A model generated the notes under the pieces. The model was not told the DNA's origin and did not search any database. It worked only from the letters and a program-made list of their open reading frames with translations. From Clostridia bacterium (GTDB lineage Bacteria > Bacillota > Clostridia > Christensenellales > Aristaeellaceae), in contig JAFXJP010000010.1 in assembly GCA_017532155.1 (NCBI GenBank), positions 1-46,866 of the forward strand: DNA of 46,866 nt. Direction: 5' to 3'. The position numbers were made by a program, and so were the translations under genes. Positions 8,222-16,104 of this stretch are shown here, piece by piece; the stretch's first letter is position 1, and the number at the start of each line of letters is the position of its first letter.

Positions 8222-9213
8222 GTGAGTTCTCCTTTGATGGCGTTGATCAGCCGAAGCGTGGCTTCGGGCAAAAGATCGGGCAGTTCCGCCCATTTTTCTT
8301 CCTGTATCAGGCGGCGCACGCGCGAGGCGCTGATCACGTCGCCCTGCGCTTGAACGCGCTCAATTTCAATCAGCTCAATGCCGCAGGCGGGCAGCAGGCG
8401 GCGCAGGGTATCGTTATACTGCCGCGTCACAGGGCAGTTTGGCTCGGTGCCCACATAGCGGCGGGTGACAGACAGCGCCGGGGCGATTTTTTCGCCAAAG
8501 AGCTGTACGTCCATCTGGCAGTGAATGTCCTCCGTGCGCTGCTTGTCCTTGATGAAATAGGTGGGGAAGGTAGCCGAGGAAATCATATACGGGCCGGTCG
8601 GGTGAATATATACGTTTTGCAAATCTTTGCAGCCGTCCGTGACCATCTGCAGGCGCTCTTTGGCTGTGAACAGCCCGCGATCCTCCGACAAAACAAACAC
8701 ATGCAGTGCTCCGCAGTCCCTGGCGGCAGTTTCAATCAGATGCCGGTGTCCGCGCGTGAAGGGATTGGCGTGCATCACGATGCAGCCGACAGGCGCGGGG
8801 AGATGTTCAGGCATTTGCAGGGAAGAGAGATATTTTTTCAGCCCGTCGCGCCTGTTTTCCATCAGGAGGCAGTCGCCCGTGCGGATGACGGGATGAAAGC
8901 CCAGCGGCGAGAAGAGCAGCCCGTTGTGCGGCTTGGTATAGAGCATCAGGTGCGATATGCCTTTTTCGGCTGCTCTTTGCACCAGCGCGGTGATGACTTT
9001 CGCAGCCAGATCCTCGCCCTGATGCGAAGGGTGAACGGCCACGCAGCGGATGGTATCGCCGCATAGCGAGCCGGTGGCAATGATCTCATCCTCCTGCATG
9101 ACAAGCACGGTAAAATCCAGCGCTGGATCCAGATCCAGGTGACAGGAAGCGAGGAACAATTGCAGCTTTTCCTTTTCCTTTCCCTGCAGGGGAGAACCTG
9201 TTTTGATATACAA
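8188..9213 (-). CDS. citC: [Citrate/citramalate lyase] acetate:SH-acyl-carrier-protein ligase
   Basis: Acetylates the prosthetic-group thiol of the lyase acyl carrier protein, activating the enzyme with ATP and acetate. The 341-residue protein has an N-terminal GNAT-like part (about 1-120, with RCVAVHPSHQGEDLAAK) and a C-terminal nucleotidyltransferase part with the HANPFTRGHRHLIE motif (HxGH-like) and SASRVRRLI near the end. The start codon is TTG at 9213, supported by GGGAGG nine bases upstream and the promoter at 9240-9268. It opens the leftward operon, divergent from citDEF. Next to a mesaconase it probably serves citramalate lyase rather than citrate lyase. Confidence 0.93.
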   Translation of the reverse strand: MYIKTGSPLQGKEKEKLQLFLASCHLDLDPALDFTVLVMQEDEIIATGSLCGDTIRCVAVHPSHQGEDLAAKVITALVQRAAEKGISHLMLYTKPHNGLLFSPLGFHPVIRTGDCLLMENRRDGLKKYLSSLQMPEHLPAPVGCIVMHANPFTRGHRHLIETAARDCGALHVFVLSEDRGLFTAKERLQMVTDGCKDLQNVYIHPTGPYMISSATFPTYFIKDKQRTEDIHCQMDVQLFGEKIAPALSVTRRYVGTEPNCPVTRQYNDTLRRLLPACGIELIEIERVQAQGDVISASRVRRLIQEEKWAELPDLLPEATLRLINAIKGELTCRIPSECRKT

Positions 9214-9239
9214 TTGTGCTCACCTCCCAGTGTAAACTC

Positions 9240-9268
9240 ATTATAGCGGATTTTAAATAGGTTGTAAA
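9240..9268 (-). promoter_or_regulatory. Promoter of the leftward citC-glm-mal operon
   Basis: On the minus strand TTTACA (9263-9268), 17-base spacer, TATAAT (9240-9245). Start site expected near 9233, giving a leader of about 20 nt before the TTG of citC. Confidence 0.7.
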
Positions 9269-9278
9269 TAAATCATAG

Positions 9279-9311
9279 TTGCGATATTTGAAATATTACT
9301 ATATAATATCG
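9279..9311 (+). promoter_or_regulatory. Promoter and putative operator of the rightward citDEF operon
   Basis: TTGCGA (9279-9284), 17-base spacer, TATAAT (9302-9307). The spacer carries the perfect palindrome ATATTTGAAATAT (9284-9296). A wider inverted repeat, CGATATT (9282-9288) with AATATCG (9305-9311), spans the whole promoter. Such dyads suit a dimeric regulator; the GntR protein encoded at 13325 in the same operon is the obvious candidate. Regulation is inferred. Confidence 0.55.
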
Positions 9312-9354
9312 ATAAATGTACTATAACAAATTGACTCAATCTGAGGTGAGTTGC

Positions 9355-9627
9355 ATGAAAAAGATCATTCGCAGCGCCACGGCGGGCACGCTGGAATCCA
9401 GCGACGCGCTGGTGACGGTTGCGCCGCATGAAAACGGCGTGGTGATAGAAGTGGATTCTGTGGTGCAAAAGCAGTTTGGCGAGGAGATTTTCCGCGCGGT
9501 GGAAGAGACGCTGCGCGCGCTCGAGGTGAAGGATGCGCGCGTGTCGGTGGTGGACCGCGGCGCGCTGGACTGCGTGATTCGCGCGCGGGTGGAAACAGCC
9601 GTGCTGCGCGGAGAGGAGGATGCGTGA
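9355..9627 (+). CDS. citD: Citramalate/citrate lyase acyl carrier protein (gamma subunit)
   Basis: A 90-residue carrier that bears the 2'-(5''-triphosphoribosyl)-3'-dephospho-CoA group on a serine; here the likely site is Ser14 or Ser15 in AGTLESSDALVTV. Length and sequence fit CitD. The ATG at 9355 follows GAGGTGAG. It is the first gene of the rightward operon, and its stop overlaps the citE start. With the mesaconase genes downstream, the complex it serves is probably citramalate lyase. Confidence 0.93.
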   Translation: MKKIIRSATAGTLESSDALVTVAPHENGVVIEVDSVVQKQFGEEIFRAVEETLRALEVKDARVSVVDRGALDCVIRARVETAVLRGEEDA

Positions 9628-10502
9628 TGCTGCGCTCCATGCTTTTTTTGCCGGGCAATACGCCGGGCATCATCATCAACGGTGAAATTCTCGGCGCGGA
9701 TGCGGTGATTCTGGATCTGGAGGACGCCGTTGCGCCGACGGAGAAGGATTCTGCGCGCGTGCTTTCGCGCAACGCCATCAAATACATGGGCTTTGGCGCG
9801 TGCCAGGTGATTGTGCGCATCAACGGCATTGATACGCCCTACTGGCAAAAGGATCTGGATGCGATCATTCCCGTGAAGCCTGATTTTATCATGCCGCCCA
9901 AGGTTTCCTGCGCGCAGGATGTTGAGGCGGTGGATCAGTACATCACCGCGCTGGAAGAAAAGTGCGGCTTTGAAAAAAATACGATCAAGCTCATCCCGCT
10001 GATCGAAACGGCACTGGGCATTGAAAACGCCTTTGCGATTGCCGCATCTTCCAAGCGCATTGCGGGCATATTCCTGGGCGGCGAGGACCTGACGGCCGAC
10101 CTTCACTGCAAACGCACCAAGGAGGGCCATGAAATTCAGTATGCCCGCTGCCGCATGGTGTGCGCGGCGCGCGCCGCCGGCGTGGAGGTGTTTGACACGC
10201 CCTTTACTGATGTCAACGACGACGAGGGCATTTATACCGACGCGCAGTATGCAAAGTCGCTGGGCTTCTCGGGCAAATCCGCCATCTCCCCGCGCCATGT
10301 GCAGGCCATCAACGAGGTGTTCAGCCCCTCGCTGAAGGATATCGACTACGCCTATGAAGTGATGGAGGCCATCCGCATCGGCAAATCGCAGGGCAAGGGC
10401 GCGGTGGCGCTGCGCGGCAAGATGATCGACGCGCCCATCGTAGCGCGCGCACAGCAGACCATCGACATGGCGAAGGCCCTCGGCCTTGGAAGGGAGGAAT
10501 GA
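9627..10502 (+). CDS. citE: Citramalate/citrate lyase beta subunit
   Basis: A 291-residue HpcH/HpaI-family aldolase subunit that cleaves the acyl-carrier thioester of citramalate (or citrate), releasing pyruvate (or oxaloacetate) and acetyl carrier protein. Visible family features are RSMLFLPG at the N-terminus, the acidic metal-binding VILDLEDAV, the strand with Arg in VIVRING, IPLIETALGIENA with the catalytic-site Glu, and LGGEDLTADL. ATG 9627 is preferred over GTG 9624 because AGGAGG is seven bases upstream. Its stop nearly touches citF. Confidence 0.95.
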   Translation: MLRSMLFLPGNTPGIIINGEILGADAVILDLEDAVAPTEKDSARVLSRNAIKYMGFGACQVIVRINGIDTPYWQKDLDAIIPVKPDFIMPPKVSCAQDVEAVDQYITALEEKCGFEKNTIKLIPLIETALGIENAFAIAASSKRIAGIFLGGEDLTADLHCKRTKEGHEIQYARCRMVCAARAAGVEVFDTPFTDVNDDEGIYTDAQYAKSLGFSGKSAISPRHVQAINEVFSPSLKDIDYAYEVMEAIRIGKSQGKGAVALRGKMIDAPIVARAQQTIDMAKALGLGREE

Positions 10503-10504
10503 GC

Positions 10505-11908
10505 ATGGCGGGCAAACTGGTAAAATCCATCCGCGAGGCGATTCAGCTGGCGGGGCTCAAGGACGGCATGTCCATTTCCTTCCATCATCACCTGCGCAAC
10601 GGCGACTATACGCTGAATCTCGTCATGCATGAAATCGCGGCGCTTGGCGTAAAGGAGCTGACGCTCAACGCCAGCTCGCTGTTTGACACGCACGCAGAGC
10701 TCGAAGAGCACATCGAAAACCGCGTGGTGACAAAAATCAACACCAATTACATGTCCTCGGGCCTTGGCCGCCGCATTTCGGAGGGGCTGATGGAAGCGCC
10801 CGTTTCTTTCCGTACGCACGGCGGCCGTCCGCGCGATATTCAGCTGGGCATCACGCCCATTGACGTGGCCTTTATCGCCGCGCCCACGGCGGACTGCGCG
10901 GGCAATTGCTCGGGCAAGTTCGGCCCCTCTGCCTGCGGCAGCCTGGGCTATGCCTTCCCGGATGCGATGTACGCCAAGAAGGTCATCGTCATCACCGACA
11001 ACTTGGTGGATTATCCGCTCAAGGGCTGGTCAATCCCCGAAATCTACGTGGATTACGTCGTCCGGGTGGATGCCATCGGCAATCCGCAGGGCATTGTATC
11101 GGGCACCACGAAGATCACCCGCGATCCCGTAGGCCTGATCATGGCGCAGACGGCGGTCAAGGTCATAAAGCATTCCGGCCTTCTCAAGGACGGCTTTTCC
11201 TTCCAGACGGGCGCTGGCGGCGCTTCGCTGGCGGCGGCGAGCTATCTGAAAAACGTGATGCTCCAGGAGAACATCCGCGGCTCGTTTGCCTCCGGCGGCA
11301 TTACGGGATATCTCGTTGATATGCTGGAAGCGGGCTGCTTTGAATCACTGATGGACGTGCAGTGCTTTGATTTGAAGGCTGTCGAGTCCATCCGCAAAAA
11401 CCCTGCGCACCAGGAGATTTCCGCCATGCAGTACGCCTCCCCCGCCGCCAAGAGCGCGGTGGTGGATAACCTGGATGTGGTGATTCTGGGTGCGACGGAA
11501 ATCGACACCGACTTTAACGTGAACGTGCATACTGACTCAAGCGGCTACATCATGGGCGGCAGCGGCGGCCACAGCGATACGGCGGCAGGCGCCAAGCTGT
11601 CGATGATCATCGCGCCCCTTTTCCGCGCAAGGCTGCCCATCGTGACCGATCACGTCAGCTGCATTTCCACGCCCGGCCGCGATATCGATGTGCTGGTCAC
11701 CCAGCGCGGCGTAGCGGTAAACCCGAAGAATCAGGAGCTGATGCTGCGCCTCAAGGACGCCGGCCTGAACGTGATGGACATCCAGCAGCTTAAAGCTGTG
11801 GCCGAGCGCATCACCGGCAAGCCCGGCCATCTCACGCGCGGCGAGCGTAAGGTGGCCGAGGTGATTTACCGTGACGGCACGGTGATTGACAGCATTTACA
11901 GCGTGTAA
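10505..11908 (+). CDS. citF: Citramalate/citrate lyase alpha subunit
   Basis: Transfers the carrier protein from acetate to citramalate (acyl-carrier transferase). The 467-residue product contains the family segments SISFHHHLRNGD, GLGRRISEGL, SFRTHGGRPRDIQLG, FQTGAGGASLA and GGSGGHSDTAAGAK. The start is ATG 10505, seven bases after GGGAGG; ATG 10499 lies too close. Compared with Escherichia coli CitF (about 510 residues), roughly the first 40 residues are missing, and the protein opens almost directly at the first conserved helix. Since all later motifs are intact it is likely functional. Confidence 0.95.
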   Translation: MAGKLVKSIREAIQLAGLKDGMSISFHHHLRNGDYTLNLVMHEIAALGVKELTLNASSLFDTHAELEEHIENRVVTKINTNYMSSGLGRRISEGLMEAPVSFRTHGGRPRDIQLGITPIDVAFIAAPTADCAGNCSGKFGPSACGSLGYAFPDAMYAKKVIVITDNLVDYPLKGWSIPEIYVDYVVRVDAIGNPQGIVSGTTKITRDPVGLIMAQTAVKVIKHSGLLKDGFSFQTGAGGASLAAASYLKNVMLQENIRGSFASGGITGYLVDMLEAGCFESLMDVQCFDLKAVESIRKNPAHQEISAMQYASPAAKSAVVDNLDVVILGATEIDTDFNVNVHTDSSGYIMGGSGGHSDTAAGAKLSMIIAPLFRARLPIVTDHVSCISTPGRDIDVLVTQRGVAVNPKNQELMLRLKDAGLNVMDIQQLKAVAERITGKPGHLTRGERKVAEVIYRDGTVIDSIYSV

Positions 11909-11920
11909 AGAGGGATCGCG

Positions 11921-12760
11921 ATGAGAAATATTCATGCCGAAGAAATTACAAAGATCGTGCGCAAATTGTGCATTGAGGCCAACTGCCATCTGACGGAGGA
12001 TCTGAAAAGCTGCATTGCCGCCTGCCGCGCTGCCGAGCCCTTCCCGGTTGCGCAGGGCATCCTCGATCAGATCATTGAAAATTATCAGATTGCCGATCAG
12101 CAGAGCGTGCCCGTTTGCCAGGATACCGGCATGGCGTGCGTGTTTGTGGATGTGGGCCAGGAGGTGCACATCGAAGGCAGCCTGGAAAACGCCATTCACG
12201 AGGGCGTGCGGCAGGGCTATCAGGACGGGTATCTGCGCAAATCCGTTGTGCGCGATCCCATCGATCGCGTGAACACGGGCGACAACACGCCTGCGATGAT
12301 CTATTACAATATCGTTCCCGGCGACCAGGTGAAAATCACCGTTGCGCCCAAGGGCTTTGGCAGCGAGAACATGAGCCAGATCAAAATGCTCAAGCCCTCC
12401 GACGGGCTTGAGGGCGTGAAGGCTTTTGTGCTCAAGGTCGTGGAGGAGGCAGGCCCCAATCCCTGCCCGCCCATCGTCGTGGGCGTGGGCATTGGCGGCA
12501 CGTTTGACAAGGCGGCCTTCATGGCCAAAAAGGCGCTGCTTCGGCCCGTTGACACGCGCCACGAAAATCCCTTCTACGCCGATCTGGAAGACGAGCTGCT
12601 GGAAAAAATCAACGCCCTTGGCATCGGCCCGCAGGGCTTTGGCGGCAAAACCACGGCGCTGAAGGTGAATATCGAAGCGTGTCCCACGCACATTGCCGGG
12701 CTGCCTGTGGCGGTCAATATCAATTGCCACGTGACGCGCCATCAGTCGGAGGTGATCTGA
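11921..12760 (+). CDS. Mesaconase (class I fumarase-like) alpha subunit
   Basis: A 279-residue protein of the two-subunit Fe-S hydro-lyase family (fumarase / L(+)-tartrate dehydratase alpha). Three cysteines sit in the usual cluster-ligand places: VPVCQDTGM (about residue 66), GPNPCPP and IEACPTHIAG. Located between citF and mal-pathway genes, the likely reaction is hydration of mesaconate to (S)-citramalate, bridging methylaspartate lyase and citramalate lyase. Fumarase activity cannot be excluded from sequence. It is 12 bases after citF and one base before the beta subunit gene. Confidence 0.9.
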   Translation: MRNIHAEEITKIVRKLCIEANCHLTEDLKSCIAACRAAEPFPVAQGILDQIIENYQIADQQSVPVCQDTGMACVFVDVGQEVHIEGSLENAIHEGVRQGYQDGYLRKSVVRDPIDRVNTGDNTPAMIYYNIVPGDQVKITVAPKGFGSENMSQIKMLKPSDGLEGVKAFVLKVVEEAGPNPCPPIVVGVGIGGTFDKAAFMAKKALLRPVDTRHENPFYADLEDELLEKINALGIGPQGFGGKTTALKVNIEACPTHIAGLPVAVNINCHVTRHQSEVI

Positions 12761-12761
12761 C

Positions 12762-13322
12762 ATGACAAAGAAAATTACAGCGCCCCTGACGCATGAAGTG
12801 GCGCGATCGCTGCGCGCCGGCGACAGCTGCCTGATTACGGGCACCATTTATACCGCGCGCGACGCGGCGCACAAGCGTCTGTGCGAACTGATTGAAAAGG
12901 GCGAAAAACTGCCCTTTGACGTGGAAAATTCCATTGTCTATTTTGTCGGCCCAACGCCGGCCAAGCCCGGCCAGGCCATCGGCTCTGCCGGCCCTACTAC
13001 CTCCTATCGGATGGACGCCTATTCGCCGTCGCTGATCAAGATGGGCCAGACGGGCATGATCGGCAAGGGCAAGCGCGGCAAGGAAGTAATTGACGCCATG
13101 AAGGAACACGGTGCGGTGTATTTCGGCGCCACCGGCGGCTGCGGCGCGCTGCTGTCCAAGTGCATTAAGTCTGCCGAAATCGTCGCCTACGAGGATCTTG
13201 GCGCCGAGGCTGTCCGCCGCCTCACGGTGGAGGATTTCCCTGTGGTGGTCATCATCGACAGCCTGGGTAATAACCTTTACGAAACGGGCAGGCAGGCCTA
13301 TCTGTCCTCCTGCGAGGAATAA
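12762..13322 (+). CDS. Mesaconase (class I fumarase-like) beta subunit
   Basis: The 186-residue partner of the preceding alpha chain. Conserved features of the fumarase C-terminal domain are seen: RDAAHKR near residue 28, YFVGPTPAKPGQ, GSAGPTTSYRMD, MIGKGKRG and FGATGGCGALL. Splitting of class I fumarase into alpha and beta genes is usual in Clostridia. It is followed two bases later by the GntR regulator gene, in the same rightward operon. Confidence 0.9.
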   Translation: MTKKITAPLTHEVARSLRAGDSCLITGTIYTARDAAHKRLCELIEKGEKLPFDVENSIVYFVGPTPAKPGQAIGSAGPTTSYRMDAYSPSLIKMGQTGMIGKGKRGKEVIDAMKEHGAVYFGATGGCGALLSKCIKSAEIVAYEDLGAEAVRRLTVEDFPVVVIIDSLGNNLYETGRQAYLSSCEE

Positions 13323-13324
13323 AA

Positions 13325-14263
13325 ATGCTTCATTATCAGATCAATCCCGACAGCGAAATGCCCATCTACCGGCAATTGGTGGAGCAGATCAATGCCGAGA
13401 TTCGCTCGGGCGCGCTCCCGTGCGGCACGCAGCTGCCCACTGTGCGCGAGATGGCAGAGCGTCTGCATCTCTCCTGCGGCACCGTCAAGCATGTGTATGA
13501 CTGCCTGCAGGAGATGGGCGATATTGAAATGACGCGTCGTCGCGGCACCTTTGTTAAATACGTGCGCCGCGGCGAGGACAGCCGCAAGCATCAGGCGATG
13601 GTAGCCATTGATCACATGATGAAAAAGCTGCTGGAGCTGAATTTTTCCCCGGCGGAAATTCAGATATTTCTCAATCTCAAGATGCGCGAATGGGGTCTGA
13701 AATGGTCGGGCATCCGCATGACGGTGGTGACAGAATACACCGAAATGGCGGCGGTGATGGAAAAGCAGCTGCAGCAGATTGGCAATGTGCATGTGAATGT
13801 GTGCGCGCTTGGCCAGGTGAAGGAATATCCCTATATTATTGATGAGCAAAGCGACGTGATCCTTACCTCTGTTCAGGACGGGCAGAATCTTTCGTATCTT
13901 TTGCCCGACAGCAGCAAGGTGATCCGCGTGGCGTTTCAGCTGGCGGCGGCAGATGCGGCGGCAATAAGCGCGTGCACGGCAGAGAAAATCGGCATATGGA
14001 GCGAGAGCGAGGCGCTGACGGGGCTGATCAGGCCGTTTGTCCGGCAGGGCGCGCAGCTGGTGCGCGTGCATGGCGCGCTGGCGGAGGAGCTGGGCGCGCT
14101 GATTGTGCCCTGCGGGCTGAGTACGGAGGAGCTACCGCCTTTTAACGGCCAGCTGATCAGGATATCGTATCAGCTGGATGCGGGCTCGATGCTGTATCTG
14201 GAAGAGAGAATCAATAAAATCCGCGATGAACGCCAGCAATGGCCCGGCATGCTGCGGCTTTGA
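13325..14263 (+). CDS. GntR-family transcriptional regulator, likely of this pathway
   Basis: A 312-residue protein. Residues 1-75 form a GntR winged helix (QINAEIRSGALPCGTQLPTVREMAERLHLSC in two halves of the typical pattern, then TVKHVYDCLQEMG and RRRGTFV). The remaining 230 residues do not look like the common FadR, HutC or aminotransferase effector domains. They contain alternating strands and helices such as GIRMTVVTEYTEMAAVM, which may be a periplasmic-binding-like ligand fold. Its position inside the catabolic operon and the dyad at 9282-9311 suggest autoregulation of both divergent operons. The inducer is unknown. Confidence 0.8.
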   Translation: MLHYQINPDSEMPIYRQLVEQINAEIRSGALPCGTQLPTVREMAERLHLSCGTVKHVYDCLQEMGDIEMTRRRGTFVKYVRRGEDSRKHQAMVAIDHMMKKLLELNFSPAEIQIFLNLKMREWGLKWSGIRMTVVTEYTEMAAVMEKQLQQIGNVHVNVCALGQVKEYPYIIDEQSDVILTSVQDGQNLSYLLPDSSKVIRVAFQLAAADAAAISACTAEKIGIWSESEALTGLIRPFVRQGAQLVRVHGALAEELGALIVPCGLSTEELPPFNGQLIRISYQLDAGSMLYLEERINKIRDERQQWPGMLRL

Positions 14264-14271
14264 GGGAAGAT

Positions 14272-15588
14272 ATGACGGACGAAGTGCGCCCTGTGCGCGT
14301 GGAAGATATACTGCTGGCGCGCGACAGTCGTGCGGCGCGGCAGCAGGAGTGGCTGGCCAAATATCATCTGCCGCTGATTTCCTTTACGATGAATATCGCC
14401 GGGGAAATCAAAAGCGATGCGCTGATCCACCGCGCCTTTTTGACGGGCGTTGAGCGGATTGAGCGCTTGCTTGCGCGCAGGGGCTTTGCGGTGAAAGAAA
14501 GAATGCAGCTATTTGCCTTTACCGGCTGCGAAGCGCTGTGGGCGGTGGCGGCCGATGCGCAGGAAATCAAAGCGCAGATGCTTTTGCTGGAGGAAGAGGA
14601 CGCGCTCGGTCGGCTGTTTGATATGGACGTGATCGACGCGCAGGGCGCGCATCTATCCCGCGGAACGGAAAGAATGTGCCTGATTTGCGGCGGGCCGGTG
14701 CGCGCATGCGCCCGCGCGCGCATGCACAGCGCGCAGCAATTATATCAGCGGGCGTGGGAGATCATCCGCGCGCATTATGATGCAGAATACCTGCTGCAGG
14801 TGGGCGAGGCGGCGCAGCGGGCGCTGATGTATGAAGCGCTCACCACGCCCAAGCCCGGGCTGGTGGATATGGAAAACAGCGGCGCGCATCGGGATATGGA
14901 CATCTTCAGCTTTGCCGACGCCATCTGCGCGCTGCGGCGGTACTTTGAGGATTGCGCGCGCATGGGGCTTGAAGGCGCATCCGTTGAAAGGCTGCAGCAT
15001 GCCGGACGCCTGGCAGAGGAAAAGATGCTGTCTGCCGCGCACGCCAACACGCACAAGGGCGCTGTTTTTTCGCTGGGCATCCTCTGCTATGCGGCGGGAT
15101 GCTGCGGCGAGGGCGCGGAGATTGCAGACATTTTGCAAAAGGCTGCGGAGACCGGCGCGTATTTCCTCACGGAAATGCAGTCGCACTGCCGCTGCGTGAC
15201 GGGCGGCGAAAAGCAATACGCCGCCTACGGGCTGACGGGCGCGCGCGGCGAGGCAGCCAGCGGCTTTGAGACGGTGACGCGCATTGCGCTGCCCGCGTTG
15301 GAAGCGGCGCTGAGACAGCATAAGCCGCTGCCGCAGGCGGGTCTGGAGGCGCTGATGCACCTGATCATGCAGGTGAAGGACAGCAATATCATCCGCCGCG
15401 CAGGGCTGGAGGGCCAGGAATTTGCTGCGGCGCAGGCAGAAAATGTGCTTCAAAATGGCTGCATGGCAGACGATCTGCGCGCGCTGAACGACTTGTTTGT
15501 CGAAAAAAATATCAGCCCAGGCGGCAGCGCGGATCTCCTGGCGGTGACGTATTTTTTGCATTTTCTTGTAGAAGGAGGCGCATCGTGA
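14272..15588 (+). CDS. citXG: CitX-CitG fusion: lyase prosthetic group synthesis and transfer
   Basis: A 438-residue two-domain protein. Residues 1 to about 165 match CitX, the phosphoribosyl-dephospho-CoA transferase that loads CitD (GRLFDMDVID and a Cys-rich MCLICGGPVRAC). The rest matches CitG, the triphosphoribosyl-dephospho-CoA synthase (TTPKPGLVDMENSGAH, ANTHKGAVFSLG, DSNIIRRAG). ATG 14272 follows GAGGGA and lies just after the GntR stop. Such fusions are known in other bacteria. Together with citC it supplies the full maturation of the lyase, so the system is self-contained. Confidence 0.92.
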   Translation: MTDEVRPVRVEDILLARDSRAARQQEWLAKYHLPLISFTMNIAGEIKSDALIHRAFLTGVERIERLLARRGFAVKERMQLFAFTGCEALWAVAADAQEIKAQMLLLEEEDALGRLFDMDVIDAQGAHLSRGTERMCLICGGPVRACARARMHSAQQLYQRAWEIIRAHYDAEYLLQVGEAAQRALMYEALTTPKPGLVDMENSGAHRDMDIFSFADAICALRRYFEDCARMGLEGASVERLQHAGRLAEEKMLSAAHANTHKGAVFSLGILCYAAGCCGEGAEIADILQKAAETGAYFLTEMQSHCRCVTGGEKQYAAYGLTGARGEAASGFETVTRIALPALEAALRQHKPLPQAGLEALMHLIMQVKDSNIIRRAGLEGQEFAAAQAENVLQNGCMADDLRALNDLFVEKNISPGGSADLLAVTYFLHFLVEGGAS

Positions 15589-15872
15589 TGGCGGAGCGCA
15601 AGCATTTTGCATTTTTTCAGAACCGGGAGTGCGAATATTTTCCCTGCCACGAGGGCGTACAGGAAGAGGATTTCAACTGCCTTTTCTGCTATTGTCCGCT
15701 GTATGCGCTGGGCAAAAACTGCGGCGGCAATTGCACCTATCTGCCGGGCGGCTATAAGGATTGCTCTCTTTGCACCTTCCCGCATCAGGCGGATAACTAT
15801 CTGTCTGTGATTTCGCGGTATGAAGAGATCGTGGAAGTGGTGCGCAAAATGGACAAAAACGAAACGCCGTAA
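15588..15872 (+). CDS. Cysteine-rich small metal-binding-type protein
   Basis: A 94-residue protein with about nine cysteines in the pattern EYFPCH, NCLFCYCPLY, CGGNC and DCSLCTFPH. This fits the 'cysteine-rich small domain' family, whose members are thought to bind metal and often occur near cobalamin genes. ATG 15588 overlaps the citXG stop and is nine bases from GGAGG (GTG 15585 is the alternative). It ends the rightward operon. A link to B12-dependent glutamate mutase or Fe-S mesaconase is plausible but unproven. Confidence 0.75.
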   Translation: MAERKHFAFFQNRECEYFPCHEGVQEEDFNCLFCYCPLYALGKNCGGNCTYLPGGYKDCSLCTFPHQADNYLSVISRYEEIVEVVRKMDKNETP

Positions 15873-15884
15873 TGCCTGGCGACG

Positions 15885-15930
15885 TTTGCAAGGCACGGAA
15901 AAAATTTCACACAGGAAATGCCTTGCCAAA
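15885..15930 (+). repeat. Inverted repeat overlapping the pfl -35 box
   Basis: TTTGCAAGGCA (15885-15895) pairs with TGCCTTGCCAAA (15919-15930) with one bulged base. The right arm contains the -35 of the pflB promoter, so the dyad could be an operator or a weak terminator of the preceding operon. Confidence 0.4.
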
Positions 15931-15951
15931 GTCAAAATACTTTGTTACAAT
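15923..15951 (+). promoter_or_regulatory. Promoter of the pflB leader
   Basis: TTGCCA (15923-15928), 17-base spacer, TACAAT (15946-15951). The start would lie near 15958, just before the riboswitch. Confidence 0.65.
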
Positions 15952-15964
15952 ACAAATGCATTCA

Positions 15965-16036
15965 CATGACTGACGGATTTCGCGGGATACCGCGGGGGAG
16001 TGTGGATACTATGAAAGCCGACCGTCTGGGCAATTC
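15965..16036 (+). promoter_or_regulatory. ZTP (pfl motif) riboswitch
   Basis: The leader carries the two conserved blocks of the pfl RNA. The 5' block is TGACTGACGG followed by a GC-rich hairpin ending in CGGGGGAGTG. The 3' block is GCCGACCGTCTGGGCAA at 16017-16033. GACGG near 15972 can pair with CCGTC near 16022. ZTP signals low 10-formyl-tetrahydrofolate; pyruvate formate-lyase makes formate for that pool, and the motif was named from this gene association. No covariance search was run. Confidence 0.85.
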
Positions 16037-16068
16037 AATTTTTGCATGAAGTTGAATTGTCCTTTTTT
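16028..16068 (+). terminator. Riboswitch-controlled intrinsic terminator
   Basis: GGGCAATTCAA (16028-16038) pairs with TTGAATTGTCC (16052-16062; one G-U) and is followed by six T's. The 5' arm includes the conserved CTGGGCAA of the ZTP aptamer, so ligand binding should block terminator formation and permit pflB transcription. Confidence 0.75.
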
Positions 16069-16084
16069 ATTTGGACAATTCAAC
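16051..16084 (+). repeat. Second perfect hairpin sharing an arm with the terminator
   Basis: GTTGAATTGTCC (16051-16062) also pairs perfectly with GGACAATTCAAC (16073-16084) across a T-rich loop. The terminator's 3' arm thus has two possible partners. The hairpin ends about six bases before the pflB ribosome site. Confidence 0.7.
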
Positions 16085-16104
16085 CGAAAGAAGGAGGATC
16101 AGCC

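Noticed and set aside
16042-16104. Upstream ATG extending PflB by 21 residues
   Set aside because: It lies inside the terminator hairpin of the riboswitch and has no ribosome site; ATG 16105 has AAGGAGG.
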